Below, piece after piece: positions 18,244-27,251 of a DNA stretch of 64,000 bases. Source of the stretch: Cryobacterium aureum (GTDB lineage: Bacteria; Actinomycetota; Actinomycetes; Actinomycetales; Microbacteriaceae); assembly GCF_002954245.1 (NCBI RefSeq), contig NZ_PPTG01000009.1:62001-126000 (forward strand). Direction: 5' to 3'. Both the position numbers and the translations under genes were made by a program. Every line of letters starts with the position of its first letter. Position 1 is the first letter of the stretch. Under the pieces are notes generated by a model. It was not told where the DNA came from. It worked only from the letters and a program-made list of their open reading frames with translations, and did no database searches.

Positions 18244-18285
18244 GCTGCCAGCCTAGGCTGGCATCCTGTCAGTAAGCGCCACAGA

Positions 18286-21200
18286 TCAGGTGAGGCAATT
18301 CGGGCCGAGAATGCTCTTGAGCTCGCCGAACAGGTCGGCGCTCACCTTCACCCGGTGCGGCAGCTCAAACACCCGGGCCACATCACCCTTGACCAGCTTC
18401 AGCCGCACCTCGGCGTCGCCGGCGTGGCGTTTGAGAATCTCACCGAGCGCACTCACGGTGTCGGTGTTCGCGCGGGTCTCCCCCACCGTGATCGAGACCA
18501 TGCTTTGATCTGAGCCCTGGCCGAGCTCCGGCTGGAACACGCTGAAGGCGTGCAGGTTCATGCCGTCATCGCGCAGGCTCACCCGGCCGCGCACCACCAC
18601 GACCGAGTCGCTGATCAGCTCGGGCGCGAACTCGAGGTAGGCCTTGCCCATGAACATCGCCGTGATTTCACCGCCGAAGTCCTCGACCTGAATCATGCCG
18701 TACTGGTTGCCCGATTTCTTGGCGATACGATGCTGCACGCTCGTGATCAGGCCGGCCACGGTCACCGTGTCGCCGTCCTCGGTCGACTCAGACGCGATCA
18801 GGTCGGCGATCGTGGTACTGGCGTGCTTGGCGAGCGGAATTTCCAACCCGGCGAGCGGATGGTCGGACACATACAATCCGAGCATGTCGCGTTCGTAGGC
18901 GAGCTTTTCTTTTTTGCTCCATTCGGGGCGGTCTGGCACCTGCTCGGTTTCCTGTGGCTCGTCGAACAGGCTGTCAAAGTCGAACCCAATATTGCCGTTG
19001 CTCTCTTCACGCTTGATCTTGACGGCCGACTCGACGGCCGACTCGTGAATCTCGACCATGCCGCGCCGAGTCGCGCCGAGCGAGTCGAATGCCCCGGCCT
19101 TGACCAGCGATTCAATCGTGCGCTTGTTGGCGACCGGCAGCGGAACCTTGCGCAGAAAATCGTGGAACGACTCGAAGCGCCCTTTCTCCTCGCGCGCGCC
19201 GCGAATGGCCTCGACCACATTGAAGCCCACGTTTCGCACAGCACCCAAACCAAAACGGATGTCGGTGCCCACGGCCGCGAAGAACCCGATCGACTCGTTC
19301 ACGTCGGGCGCCAGCACCTGGATTCCCATGCGGCGGCACTCGTTGAGATACAGCGCGAGCTTGTCGCGGGAGTCGCCGACGCTCGTGAGCAGGGCCGCCA
19401 TGTACTCGGCCGGGTAGACAGCCTTGAGGTATGCGGTCCAGTAGGAGAGCACGCCGTACGCGGCCGAGTGAGCCTTGTTGAAGGCGTAGTCGGAGAACGG
19501 CAGGAGGATATTCCAGACCGTGGTGACGGCATCCATTGAATAGCCGCGGTCCTGCATGCCCTTCGAGAAGCCCTCGAACTGCTTGTCCAGCTCCGACTTC
19601 TTTTTCTTACCCATGGCGCGGCGCAGCAGGTCGGCTTCACCGAGCGTGAAGCCGGCGAGCACCTGCGCGATCGACATGACCTGCTCCTGGTACACGATCA
19701 GGCCGTAGGTGGTGCCGATGACATCCTTAAGGGGCTCTTCGAGCTCCTTGTGGATCGGGATGATCTCCTGCACACCGGTCTTCCGCAGCGCATAGTTGGT
19801 GTGCGAGTTAGCGCCCATGGGGCCGGGCCGGTAGAGGGCGATGACGGCCGAAATGTCTTCGAAGTTGTCGGGTTTCATCAACCGCAGCAGGGCCCGCATG
19901 GGACCGCCGTCGAGCTGGAACACACCGAGCGTGTCGCCGCGGGCGAGCAGTTCGTAGGCGGCCGGGTCTTCAAGACCGAGGTCTTCGAGTATGGGTCGGT
20001 GCCCGCGGTTCACGGCGATGTTGTCGAGGGTGTCGTCGATGATGGTGAGGTTGCGCAGCCCCAGGAAGTCCATCTTGATCAGTCCGAGGGCTTCGGAGGC
20101 CGGGTAGTCGAATTGCGTGACGACCTGACCATCCGCTTCACGTTTCATGATCGGGATGATGTCGATCAAAGGGTCGCTCGACATGATGACGCCGGCGGCG
20201 TGCACACCCCACTGGCGCTTGAGGTTTTCCAGGCCGAGCGCGGTGTCGAACACGGTGCGGGCTTCGGGGTCGCTCTCGATCACCGCACGAAAGTCGGCCG
20301 CTTCACGGTACCGCGGGTGGTCCTTGTCGAACATGCCGGTGAGTGGCACGTCCTTGCCCATGATGGCCGGCGGCATGGCTTTGGTCAGCTTGTCGCCCAT
20401 GCCGAATGGGAAGCCGAGCACCCGAGAGGCGTCTTTCAGGGCCTGCTTGGCCTTGATGGTGCCGTAGGTGACAATTTGGGCGACGCGTTCCTCGCCGTAC
20501 TTCTCGGTGACGTACTTGATGACTTCACCGCGGCGACGCTCATCGAAGTCGACGTCGAAGTCGGGCATGGAGACGCGGTCAGGGTTGAGGAACCGCTCGA
20601 AGATGAGGCCGTGCACGAGCGGGTCGAGGTCGGTGATGCCCATGGCGTAGGCCACCATCGAGCCGGCGCCCGAGCCACGGCCGGGACCGACGCGGATGCC
20701 CTGCTGCTTGGACCACATGATGAAGTCGGCGACGACGAGAAAGTAGCCGGGGAACCCCATCTGTACGATGATGCCGATTTCGTAGTCGGCACGCTTGCGC
20801 ACGTCTGCCGGGATGCCCTTCGGGTACCGTTTGGCCAGCCCGATCTCGTTCTCCTTGATGAACCAGCTTTCCTCGTTCTCGCCCTCCGGGCACGGAAAGC
20901 GGGGCATGTAGTTGGCTTTGGTGTTGAATTCCACCTCGCAACGCTCGGCGATAAGCAGAGTGTTGTCGCAGGACTCGGGGTGGTCCCGAAACAGGTGCCG
21001 CATTTGCGCGGCCGTTTTGAGGTAGAACTCGTTGGAGTCGAACTTGAACCGGTTGGGGTCGTCGAGCGTCGACGCCGACTGCACGCAGAGCAGCGCGGCA
21101 TGGGCGGTCGCATCGTGCGCGTGCGTGTAGTGCAGGTCGTTGCTGGCCAGCAGGGGCAGGTCGAGCTCCTTGGCGAGCTTGAGCAGGTCGGTCATGGTGC

Positions 21201-21816
21201 GGCGTTCAATGTCGATGCCGTGATCCATGATCTCGCAGAAGAAGTTTTCCTTGCCGAAGATGTCCTGAAAATCGCCGGCGGCCTTCTTGGCTTCCTCGTA
21301 CTGGCCGAGGCGCAGGCGGGTCTGCACTTCCCCACCGACGCAGCCGGTGGTGCCGATCAGGCCCTTGGAGAACTGGCTGAGCAGCTCACGGTCCATGCGG
21401 GGCTTGAAGTAGTAGCCCTCGAGGCTGGCCTTCGACGAGAGCCGGAACAGGTTGTGCATGCCCTCGGTGTTTTCGGAGAGCAGCGTCATGTGGGTGTACG
21501 AGCCGGCACCACCGACGTCATCCCGGTTTTGACCGCTCGTACCCCAGCGCACCCGGGTCTTGTCCCGACGATCGGTGCCGGGGGTGATGTAGGCCTCTGT
21601 GCCGATGATGGGCTTGATGCCGGCGTCGGTTGCGCTCTTCCAGAAGTCGAACGCCCCGAACACGTTGCCGTGGTCGGTGATCGCCACCGCCGGCATCCCC
21701 TGCTCGACGGCGGCGTTGATCAGGGGTTTCACCCGGGCGGCGCCGTCGAGCATGGAGTATTCGCTGTGTACGTGCAGGTGGACGAAATTGTCAGTGGCAC
21801 TGACCGGGTTACTCAC
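18286..21816 (-). CDS. dnaE: DNA polymerase III subunit alpha (DnaE1 type)
   Basis: This is the replicative polymerase, 1176 residues. The N-terminal PHP domain keeps its metal ligands (HLHVHSEYSMLDG, AITDHGNVFGAFDF), so it is probably an active proofreading exonuclease, as in actinobacterial DnaE1. The polymerase active site has PDFDVDFDERRRGEV with catalytic aspartates, preceded by GPGRGSGAGSMVAY. A helix-hairpin-helix and an OB fold (VAGLITSVQHRIAKKSG) occupy the C-terminal third. GTG start with GGAG about 6 nt upstream. It is last in the lspA-rluD-dnaE run. Confidence 0.98.
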   Translation of the reverse strand: MSNPVSATDNFVHLHVHSEYSMLDGAARVKPLINAAVEQGMPAVAITDHGNVFGAFDFWKSATDAGIKPIIGTEAYITPGTDRRDKTRVRWGTSGQNRDDVGGAGSYTHMTLLSENTEGMHNLFRLSSKASLEGYYFKPRMDRELLSQFSKGLIGTTGCVGGEVQTRLRLGQYEEAKKAAGDFQDIFGKENFFCEIMDHGIDIERRTMTDLLKLAKELDLPLLASNDLHYTHAHDATAHAALLCVQSASTLDDPNRFKFDSNEFYLKTAAQMRHLFRDHPESCDNTLLIAERCEVEFNTKANYMPRFPCPEGENEESWFIKENEIGLAKRYPKGIPADVRKRADYEIGIIVQMGFPGYFLVVADFIMWSKQQGIRVGPGRGSGAGSMVAYAMGITDLDPLVHGLIFERFLNPDRVSMPDFDVDFDERRRGEVIKYVTEKYGEERVAQIVTYGTIKAKQALKDASRVLGFPFGMGDKLTKAMPPAIMGKDVPLTGMFDKDHPRYREAADFRAVIESDPEARTVFDTALGLENLKRQWGVHAAGVIMSSDPLIDIIPIMKREADGQVVTQFDYPASEALGLIKMDFLGLRNLTIIDDTLDNIAVNRGHRPILEDLGLEDPAAYELLARGDTLGVFQLDGGPMRALLRLMKPDNFEDISAVIALYRPGPMGANSHTNYALRKTGVQEIIPIHKELEEPLKDVIGTTYGLIVYQEQVMSIAQVLAGFTLGEADLLRRAMGKKKKSELDKQFEGFSKGMQDRGYSMDAVTTVWNILLPFSDYAFNKAHSAAYGVLSYWTAYLKAVYPAEYMAALLTSVGDSRDKLALYLNECRRMGIQVLAPDVNESIGFFAAVGTDIRFGLGAVRNVGFNVVEAIRGAREEKGRFESFHDFLRKVPLPVANKRTIESLVKAGAFDSLGATRRGMVEIHESAVESAVKIKREESNGNIGFDFDSLFDEPQETEQVPDRPEWSKKEKLAYERDMLGLYVSDHPLAGLEIPLAKHASTTIADLIASESTEDGDTVTVAGLITSVQHRIAKKSGNQYGMIQVEDFGGEITAMFMGKAYLEFAPELISDSVVVVRGRVSLRDDGMNLHAFSVFQPELGQGSDQSMVSITVGETRANTDTVSALGEILKRHAGDAEVRLKLVKGDVARVFELPHRVKVSADLFGELKSILGPNCLT

Positions 21817-21864
21817 AAGGACTCCGACGAGTTGGTGAAACGGTAAGGGACGAGTCGGCCTCGG

Positions 21865-22815
21865 TCAGTCTCCGCGCAGCACCGCGAGGGCATGCGTGAG
21901 GTCGGCCGGGTAGTCGGCGTTGTAGGTGACCCACTCGTGACTGTCCGGGTGGGTGAATGCCAGCTGTGTGGCGTGCAGCCACTGGCGGGTCAGTCCGAGC
22001 CGGGCGGTGATCGACGGATCGGCGCCATACATGGCGTCGCCGACGCAGGGATGCCGTTGGGCGGTCATGTGTACGCGGATCTGGTGGGTGCGCCCGGTCT
22101 CCAGGTGCACCTCGAGCAGGGAACCGTATGGGAAGGCTTCCAGCGTCTCGTAGTGGGTGATAGAAGGCTTGCCGTCGGCCATGACCGCGAACTTCCAGTC
22201 CGACCGCGGGTGGCGGCCGATCGGAGCGTCGATGGTGCCAGTGAGCGGATCGGGGTGGCCCTGCACGACCGTGTGGTAAATCTTCTCGACCTCGCGGTCG
22301 TGGAACGCCTTCTTGAGTGCGACATAGGCCGTCTCCGATTTGGCGACGACCATGAGACCGCTCGTGCCCACGTCGAGGCGGTGCACGATGCCGGCCCGTT
22401 CGGCGGCACCGGAGGTCGCGATGCGGAAGCCCGCGGCCAAGAGGGCGCCGGGAACGGTCGGTCCGGTCCAGCCGACGCTCGCATGCGCGGCCACACCGGC
22501 CGGCTTGTTGATGACGATGATGCTCTCATCGTCGTGCACGACGGTGAGGTCGGGAACGGCGATGGGGATAATGCGCAGGGGCTGCTTGGGCTGCCACGTC
22601 ACCTCGATCCAGCTGCCGGCCCGCAAACGGTCGGACTTGCCCACCACCGTTCCGTCGAGCACGACGCCGCCGGCCTCAGACACCTCGGCGGCGAAGCTGC
22701 GTGAGAACCCGAACAGCTTGGCCAAGCCGGCGTCGACGCGCACGCCTTCCAGGCCGTCCGGCAGGGGCAACGATCGCCGCTCCGGGGAGTTGGACAGCCC
22801 CGGGGAGCCGGTCAC
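21865..22815 (-). CDS. 23S rRNA pseudouridine synthase, RluA/RluD family
   Basis: The 316-residue protein has an N-terminal S4-like RNA-binding region ([20 protein letters not shown]) and the catalytic motif [15 protein letters not shown] with the essential Asp. The ending ([21 protein letters not shown]) is typical of RluD-type enzymes that modify helix 69 of 23S rRNA. The GTG at 22815 shares a GTGA overlap with the lspA stop, which fixes the start better than the open frame to 23043. The lspA-rluD pairing is common in bacteria. Confidence 0.95.
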   Translation of the reverse strand: MTGSPGLSNSPERRSLPLPDGLEGVRVDAGLAKLFGFSRSFAAEVSEAGGVVLDGTVVGKSDRLRAGSWIEVTWQPKQPLRIIPIAVPDLTVVHDDESIIVINKPAGVAAHASVGWTGPTVPGALLAAGFRIATSGAAERAGIVHRLDVGTSGLMVVAKSETAYVALKKAFHDREVEKIYHTVVQGHPDPLTGTIDAPIGRHPRSDWKFAVMADGKPSITHYETLEAFPYGSLLEVHLETGRTHQIRVHMTAQRHPCVGDAMYGADPSITARLGLTRQWLHATQLAFTHPDSHEWVTYNADYPADLTHALAVLRGD

Positions 22816-23444
22816 GGCCGGACCTCGGGGGCCGGCCGTTCGCGGGTGGGGGCAACGGTGTCGCTGGGGGTGGTATCGGGGGTCACAGCATCCGTTTGTT
22901 TCAGTGTTGAAGTGGCGGTCTTGCCAACGGCCACGACCTTGTTTCCGTCGAGGCCGATGCCGCGAATGGTCAGGATCATGAAGATCACCATGCTGCTCAC
23001 GATGGCCATATCGGCGACGTTGTAGATCGCCGGAAGCAGCCACGGTGTGGAGATAAAGTCGACGACGTGCCCGACCCCGAAGCCGGGTTCGCGCAGCAGC
23101 CGATCGGTCAGATTGCCCAGCACTCCGCCGAGCAGCAGTCCGAAGACGAGACCCCAGGCGAATGAGTGGATGCGCCGGGCAAACCAGGCGATGAAAACCA
23201 CAACGGCGGCGGCGATGATCGAGAAGATCCAGGTGGAGCCGCTCGCGAGGGAGAACGCCGCACCCGGGTTCCGAACGAAGTGCAGTTGCAGCACATCATT
23301 CAGAACCCGGATCACGGAACCCTCGGTCATCGAAGCAACGACGAGGTACTTGCTGACTTGATCGAGGGCGTAAACGCCGAGCGCGACGAGGGCTAGAACG
23401 ATAAGCGCTCGCGAACGCTTCTTCGTTCGGGCCCTAGGCTCCAA
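22812..23444 (-). CDS. lspA: Lipoprotein signal peptidase (signal peptidase II)
   Basis: LspA cleaves signal peptides of prolipoproteins after lipidation; the two binding-protein lipoproteins in this window are potential substrates. Four membrane helices are visible, with the catalytic aspartates in GNLTDR and YNVADM. A 50-residue hydrophilic tail rich in Thr and Pro extends beyond the usual end, giving 210 residues. The start appears to be TTG at 23444, overlapping the divIVA stop by 11 nt; no better ATG or GTG is in frame before the first helix, so the start is tentative. Confidence 0.95.
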   Translation of the reverse strand: MEPRARTKKRSRALIVLALVALGVYALDQVSKYLVVASMTEGSVIRVLNDVLQLHFVRNPGAAFSLASGSTWIFSIIAAAVVVFIAWFARRIHSFAWGLVFGLLLGGVLGNLTDRLLREPGFGVGHVVDFISTPWLLPAIYNVADMAIVSSMVIFMILTIRGIGLDGNKVVAVGKTATSTLKQTDAVTPDTTPSDTVAPTRERPAPEVRP

Positions 23445-24051
23445 AGCCCTGGAAGCTGGGCTTCGGCGCGTTGCCGGCGTCGGCCGTGGAGCCGACCGAG
23501 GTCGCGTCGAGGTCGTGCAGTTGACCCTCGATGTAGCTCTTGAGCTTCAGACGGTACTCGCGCTCGAAGGTGCGCAACTCATCGATTTTGACTTCGAGCG
23601 TTGAGCGCTCTTGGTCGAGCTTCTGCAGCTGAACGCGCTGCTGGGTCTCGGCTTCGGCGATAACGCGTGCTGCGGTGGCGTGGCCTTCGGCGATCAGGGC
23701 GTCGCGCTTCTCAGCGCCCTCCTTGACGTGCTCTTCGTGCAGGCGCCGAGCCAGCTGCAGCAGGTTGGTCGTGCCGGCCGTCTCGTCGATCGGTGCGGCA
23801 GCGGCAACCGGAGCGGCCACGGGTTCGACGACGACGGGCTCTGCAACGACGGCGGCGACCGGAGCAGACTCGGCTGCCGGGGCAGCGTCAGAGCCGACCT
23901 GACCGCGCAGTTCCTCGTTCTCCTTGGTCAGGCGACGCAGTTCGACGACGACCTCGTCGAGAAAGTCATCGACCTCGTCCTGGTCGTATCCCTCACGAAA
24001 CTTGGTCGACTGGAACCTTTTGTTGACTACATCTTCCGGAGTTAGCGCCAT
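23434..24051 (-). CDS. divIVA: DivIVA-domain polar growth protein (Wag31 type)
   Basis: The 205-residue protein has the N-terminal membrane-binding DivIVA domain (LTPEDVVNKRFQSTKFREGYDQDEVDDFLDEV, only partly quoted: key residues Phe13, Arg/Lys patch 12-19) and two coiled coils, split by an Ala/Val/Pro-rich linker at about residues 58-95. Wag31 proteins mark cell poles and direct peptidoglycan synthesis in actinobacteria. ATG start with GAGGGTGG upstream. It sits downstream of sepF and yggT in the standard division cluster order. Confidence 0.96.
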   Translation of the reverse strand: MALTPEDVVNKRFQSTKFREGYDQDEVDDFLDEVVVELRRLTKENEELRGQVGSDAAPAAESAPVAAVVAEPVVVEPVAAPVAAAAPIDETAGTTNLLQLARRLHEEHVKEGAEKRDALIAEGHATAARVIAEAETQQRVQLQKLDQERSTLEVKIDELRTFEREYRLKLKSYIEGQLHDLDATSVGSTADAGNAPKPSFQGFGA

Positions 24052-24199
24052 GGCTTTCCACCCTCAAAACTTGTATTTATTGTGAACATTTGACTGACTC
24101 GAGCCGATGAGCGGCTCAAGTATTTTATTGACTACGGGCTGCCGACGAGCGAGTACGGGCTCACGGCGAACCAGTCATCCGACAAGGATACATGCCTCA

Positions 24200-24502
24200 C
24201 TAGGCGCGTTGTATTATTCCTGCCACGGTCATGCCGACGATGCAGCAAAGCATCGTCAACGTGAAGCCGAAATCCAAAGCGATGGGCCCGATGCGAAGCG
24301 GCGGGACCAGGCGACGGAAGAAACGTACCGGCGGATCGGTCAGCGTGTAGACGAGTTCGACCAGCACGAGCAGGAAGCCTTGCGGTCGCCAGGCCCGGTT
24401 GACACCGCGCACGAGGTCAATGATGAATCGGCCCCAAAGCACGAGGAAGTACATGAAGAACACGAAATAGAGAAGATTCCCCAGAATTGATAGACCAGTC
24501 AC
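24200..24502 (-). CDS. YggT family membrane protein
   Basis: The 100-residue protein has two long hydrophobic segments (about residues 3-30 and 72-95) flanking the family motif YTLTDPPVRFFRRLVPP. YggT/YlmG proteins are conserved in the sepF-divIVA region and have been linked to division or nucleoid organisation, but no biochemical activity is established. GTG start. The gap to divIVA (148 nt) contains an imperfect inverted repeat around 24101-24125. Confidence 0.92.
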   Translation of the reverse strand: MTGLSILGNLLYFVFFMYFLVLWGRFIIDLVRGVNRAWRPQGFLLVLVELVYTLTDPPVRFFRRLVPPLRIGPIALDFGFTLTMLCCIVGMTVAGIIQRA

Positions 24503-24510
24503 ACTTAAGT

Positions 24511-25044
24511 CTAGCCTTGCGCGAAGAAGGAGCTGTCTTCAGCGCCCTCTTCGGTGGTGCTGTCGCCGGAAACGACAACGTGGGACGGCGACAAGAGAAA
24601 GACCTTGGCGGTGACGCGCTCGATCTTGCCGTACAAGCCCTGTGACAGGCCGCTGGCGAAGTCGATGAGGCGGCGTGCATCGCCGTCGCTCATCTGCGAC
24701 AAGTTGATGATGACCGGAATTCCTTCGCGGAAGGATTCGGCGATGGCCTGGGCGTCCTTGTAGGCGCGGGGGTGAACCGTGAGAATCTCATTCATTTCAG
24801 ACGCAGCCACATTCTGGGGGGTCGAAGTCTTACGCAGGGGGGTCACCGGTGCACGACCGGCAGAGTTCTGGGCCGCGTTGGAGTGCGGCGCAGTGTCGTG
24901 TCCGCGTGCGGGAACGGCACTGACATGGTTCGTGGCGCCGTTGTTCGACGGACCGTTGTTGGAGGTACCGGCGGGTGCCTGGTACTCCAGCTCTTCGTCT
25001 GCCAGACCCAGGTAGACCATGGTTTTCTTGAGCGGGTTGGACAT
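24511..25044 (-). CDS. sepF: Cell division protein SepF
   Basis: SepF anchors FtsZ to the membrane and, in actinobacteria that lack FtsA, does the job of FtsA. The 177-residue protein has an N-terminal amphipathic segment ([18 protein letters not shown]), an Asn/Ala/Thr-rich linker, and the conserved core from about residue 85 ([38 protein letters not shown]). ATG start with GGAGG five bases upstream. It lies between yggS and yggT. Confidence 0.96.
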   Translation of the reverse strand: MSNPLKKTMVYLGLADEELEYQAPAGTSNNGPSNNGATNHVSAVPARGHDTAPHSNAAQNSAGRAPVTPLRKTSTPQNVAASEMNEILTVHPRAYKDAQAIAESFREGIPVIINLSQMSDGDARRLIDFASGLSQGLYGKIERVTAKVFLLSPSHVVVSGDSTTEEGAEDSSFFAQG

Positions 25045-25079
25045 GTCGACCTCCGTGTTGGTTTGCTACTTCGAGATTA

Positions 25080-25799
25080 TTAGAGCACCGGGCGATTGCC
25101 GGTGATTGCCGTGCCAATTCTTAGGTGTGTCGCCCCTTCGAGCACCGCCGCCGCGTAGTCCTGGCTCATGCCCATGGACAAAGCAGTGGCTGCCGGCGCC
25201 TGGCCGCGCAACCGCTCGCTGAGCTCGCGCACGTGGGCGAAGGCTCGGCGCGGTTCAACGCCGAGTGGCGCCACGGCCATCAGGCCGAGCAGGCGCAGTC
25301 CTGGCGTGGCCAGAACGTTGTCAACGAGGGCCGTCAGGTTGGCGGGATCCACGCCGCCGCGAGCCGCGTCATCCGTGAGATTCACCTGAATAAAACAGTC
25401 GACGCTAGAATCTTCCGAGCCCAGCGCGGTCACGAGGGACTCTCGATCAATCGAGTGGATGACGTTGGCGTAGGCCCGCACCTGGCGCGCCTTTTTGCCC
25501 TGAATTTGACCGACGAAGTGCCAGACGAGGTCTTGGCCGGCGAGCTCTGCGGCCTTGGCCTGTGCCTCCTGGTGCCGGTTCTCCCCCAGGTTGCGAACGC
25601 CTAGAGCGTAGAGCTCTTCGATCAGCGAGACCGGGTGAAACTTGGTGATAGCGATCGTGGTGATGTCGGCCGGGTCACGGCCAGCCGCACGTGCGGCATC
25701 GGCGACGCCGCCGCGCACGGTCTGCAGGCGGGAGGCCAGATCGCTCGGTTGCGTCATGCTCGATGCCGGTTCGGCGGCCGCCGCGTCAGGAAGTGCCAT
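25080..25799 (-). CDS. YggS-family PLP homeostasis protein
   Basis: The 239-residue alanine-racemase-like barrel binds pyridoxal phosphate through the Lys in ITTIAITKFHP. It has GENRHQEAQAKAAEL and WHFVGQIQGKKARQV, both diagnostic. Family members keep free PLP levels in balance and have no known catalytic reaction. The first 14 residues are Ala-rich; an internal ATG at 25757 (MTQPSDLASRL) is an alternative start. It normally follows pgeF, which is absent here. Confidence 0.94.
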   Translation of the reverse strand: MALPDAAAAEPASSMTQPSDLASRLQTVRGGVADAARAAGRDPADITTIAITKFHPVSLIEELYALGVRNLGENRHQEAQAKAAELAGQDLVWHFVGQIQGKKARQVRAYANVIHSIDRESLVTALGSEDSSVDCFIQVNLTDDAARGGVDPANLTALVDNVLATPGLRLLGLMAVAPLGVEPRRAFAHVRELSERLRGQAPAATALSMGMSQDYAAAVLEGATHLRIGTAITGNRPVL

Positions 25800-25889
25800 T
25801 TCATGCTGCTCGGTTCGTTACGTGCGATTAATGCAGTGCGCCCCGGGTCGACATTCTGGCCGTCGGCCCGGGACTACTGCAAACGCGCC

Positions 25890-27101
25890 CTATTTAAGGA
25901 AGTCGGGGATGTCGAGGTCGTCGGCCTCTTCTTCAAAGGCCGGGTCGGCCACGGTCACACCGTTGCCGGCATCAGAGCCGCCCCAGACCGAGGCCGCGAG
26001 CTCGCCGTCGCTGTAGCTGCCCGAATCGGTTGCACGGGTTCCGGTGGCGCTTTCAGCGGATGCTGCCCCTCCGGCCGCAGCCGTTCCGGCACCGGCCGCG
26101 ATGCCGGCGGCGACGAGATCGGCACGCCGGACCTCGACCGCCTTGGCGCCGGGCTCGCCGCCGTCGAAACCGGCGGCGATGACGGTGACCCGCACCTCGT
26201 CACCGAGGGTGTCGTCGATGACGGCACCGAAGATGATGTTGGCTTCGGGGTGCACGGCTTCCTGCACGAGGCGGGCCGCGTCGTTGATCTCGAAAATACC
26301 GAGGTTGGAGCCGCCCTGGATCGACAGGAGCACGCCGTGCGCGCCGTCGATCGAGGCCTCGAGCAGGGGTGACGCCACGGCCAATTCTGCCGCCTTGATG
26401 GCACGGTCGGCGCCGCGAGCCGAGCCGATTCCCATGAGGGCCGAGCCGGCGCCCTGCATGACCGACTTGACGTCGGCGAAGTCGAGGTTGATCAGGCCGG
26501 GGGTGGTGATCAGGTCGGTGATGCCCTGCACGCCGGCCAGGAGTACCTGGTCGGCGGTCGCGAAGGCCTCGAGCATGCTGATGCCGCGGTCACTGATTTC
26601 GAGCAGGCGATCGTTGGGCACGACGATGAGGGTGTCGACCTCGTTCTTGAGCGAGGCGACGCCGGTCTCGGCCTGGGCCTGGCGGCGCTTACCCTCGAAG
26701 CCGAACGGCTTGGTGACCACACCAATGGTGAGGGCACCGATCGACTTGGCAATGCGGGCGACGACGGGGGCGCCACCGGTTCCGGTACCGCCACCTTCGC
26801 CGGCGGTGACGAAGACCATGTCGGCCCCGGCGAGGGCTTCCTCGATCTCTTCGGCGTGGTCCTCGGCGGCGCGGCGACCCACCTCGGGGTCAGCGCCGGC
26901 ACCGAGACCACGGGTGAGGTCACGACCAACGTCGAGCTTGACGTCGGCGTCGCTCATGAGCAGAGCCTGGGCATCCGTATTGATGGCGATGAACTCGACA
27001 CCGCGGAGGCCAAGTTCGATCATGCGGTTAACGGCGTTGACGCCGCCACCGCCGATGCCGACAACCTTGATGACGGCTAGATAATTTTGATTGTTTGACA
27101 C
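25890..27101 (-). CDS. ftsZ: Cell division GTPase FtsZ
   Basis: FtsZ polymerises into the Z ring. The 403-residue protein has the tubulin signature GGGTGTG at residues 103-109, a T7 loop [11 protein letters not shown], and a C-terminal tail ending [10 protein letters not shown] that binds SepF and FtsW. A variable Ala/Gly/Ser-rich linker separates core and tail. GTG start with GGAGG six bases upstream. The 150-nt upstream region has its own palindrome (27119-27149), so ftsZ probably has a promoter besides read-through from ftsQ. Confidence 0.98.
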   Translation of the reverse strand: MSNNQNYLAVIKVVGIGGGGVNAVNRMIELGLRGVEFIAINTDAQALLMSDADVKLDVGRDLTRGLGAGADPEVGRRAAEDHAEEIEEALAGADMVFVTAGEGGGTGTGGAPVVARIAKSIGALTIGVVTKPFGFEGKRRQAQAETGVASLKNEVDTLIVVPNDRLLEISDRGISMLEAFATADQVLLAGVQGITDLITTPGLINLDFADVKSVMQGAGSALMGIGSARGADRAIKAAELAVASPLLEASIDGAHGVLLSIQGGSNLGIFEINDAARLVQEAVHPEANIIFGAVIDDTLGDEVRVTVIAAGFDGGEPGAKAVEVRRADLVAAGIAAGAGTAAAGGAASAESATGTRATDSGSYSDGELAASVWGGSDAGNGVTVADPAFEEEADDLDIPDFLK

Positions 27102-27118
27102 GTCCGGCCTCCGGGTGG

Positions 27119-27149
27119 AACCTTAAACCTCTAGTCGAAGTTTAAAGTT
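27119..27149. promoter_or_regulatory. ftsZ: Imperfect palindrome upstream of ftsZ, candidate MerR-type operator
   Basis: Two 13-nt arms, 27119-27131 and 27137-27149, pair at 11 of 13 positions around a 5-nt spacer, with AAAC/GTTT cores. Read leftwards it overlaps a possible -10 box TAAGGT and lies 18 bp upstream of the ftsZ GTG. MerR-family activators bind such dyads between -35 and -10. FtsR, the MerR-type activator of ftsZ in Corynebacterium, has its homologue at 61110-61838. The palindrome is observed; the regulator is inferred. Confidence 0.55.
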
Positions 27150-27251
27150 ATGCTGAGTATGCAATTCCTGTTTACGAAAGTATGCGCGGGCGACGCATGG
27201 ATGGGGAGGCGCGCCCGCGTGTCGCGAAGAACTCGCCGAATCCGTCGCGAA

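Noticed and set aside
19750-21846. 698-codon open frame on the plus strand
   Set aside because: It lies antisense to dnaE, whose protein is unmistakable. Long antisense frames are common in GC-rich DNA.
24101-24125. Inverted repeat upstream of divIVA
   Set aside because: A 9-of-10 pair with a 5-nt loop is visible, but it has no T tail and no partner regulator. Kept only as a note under yggT.
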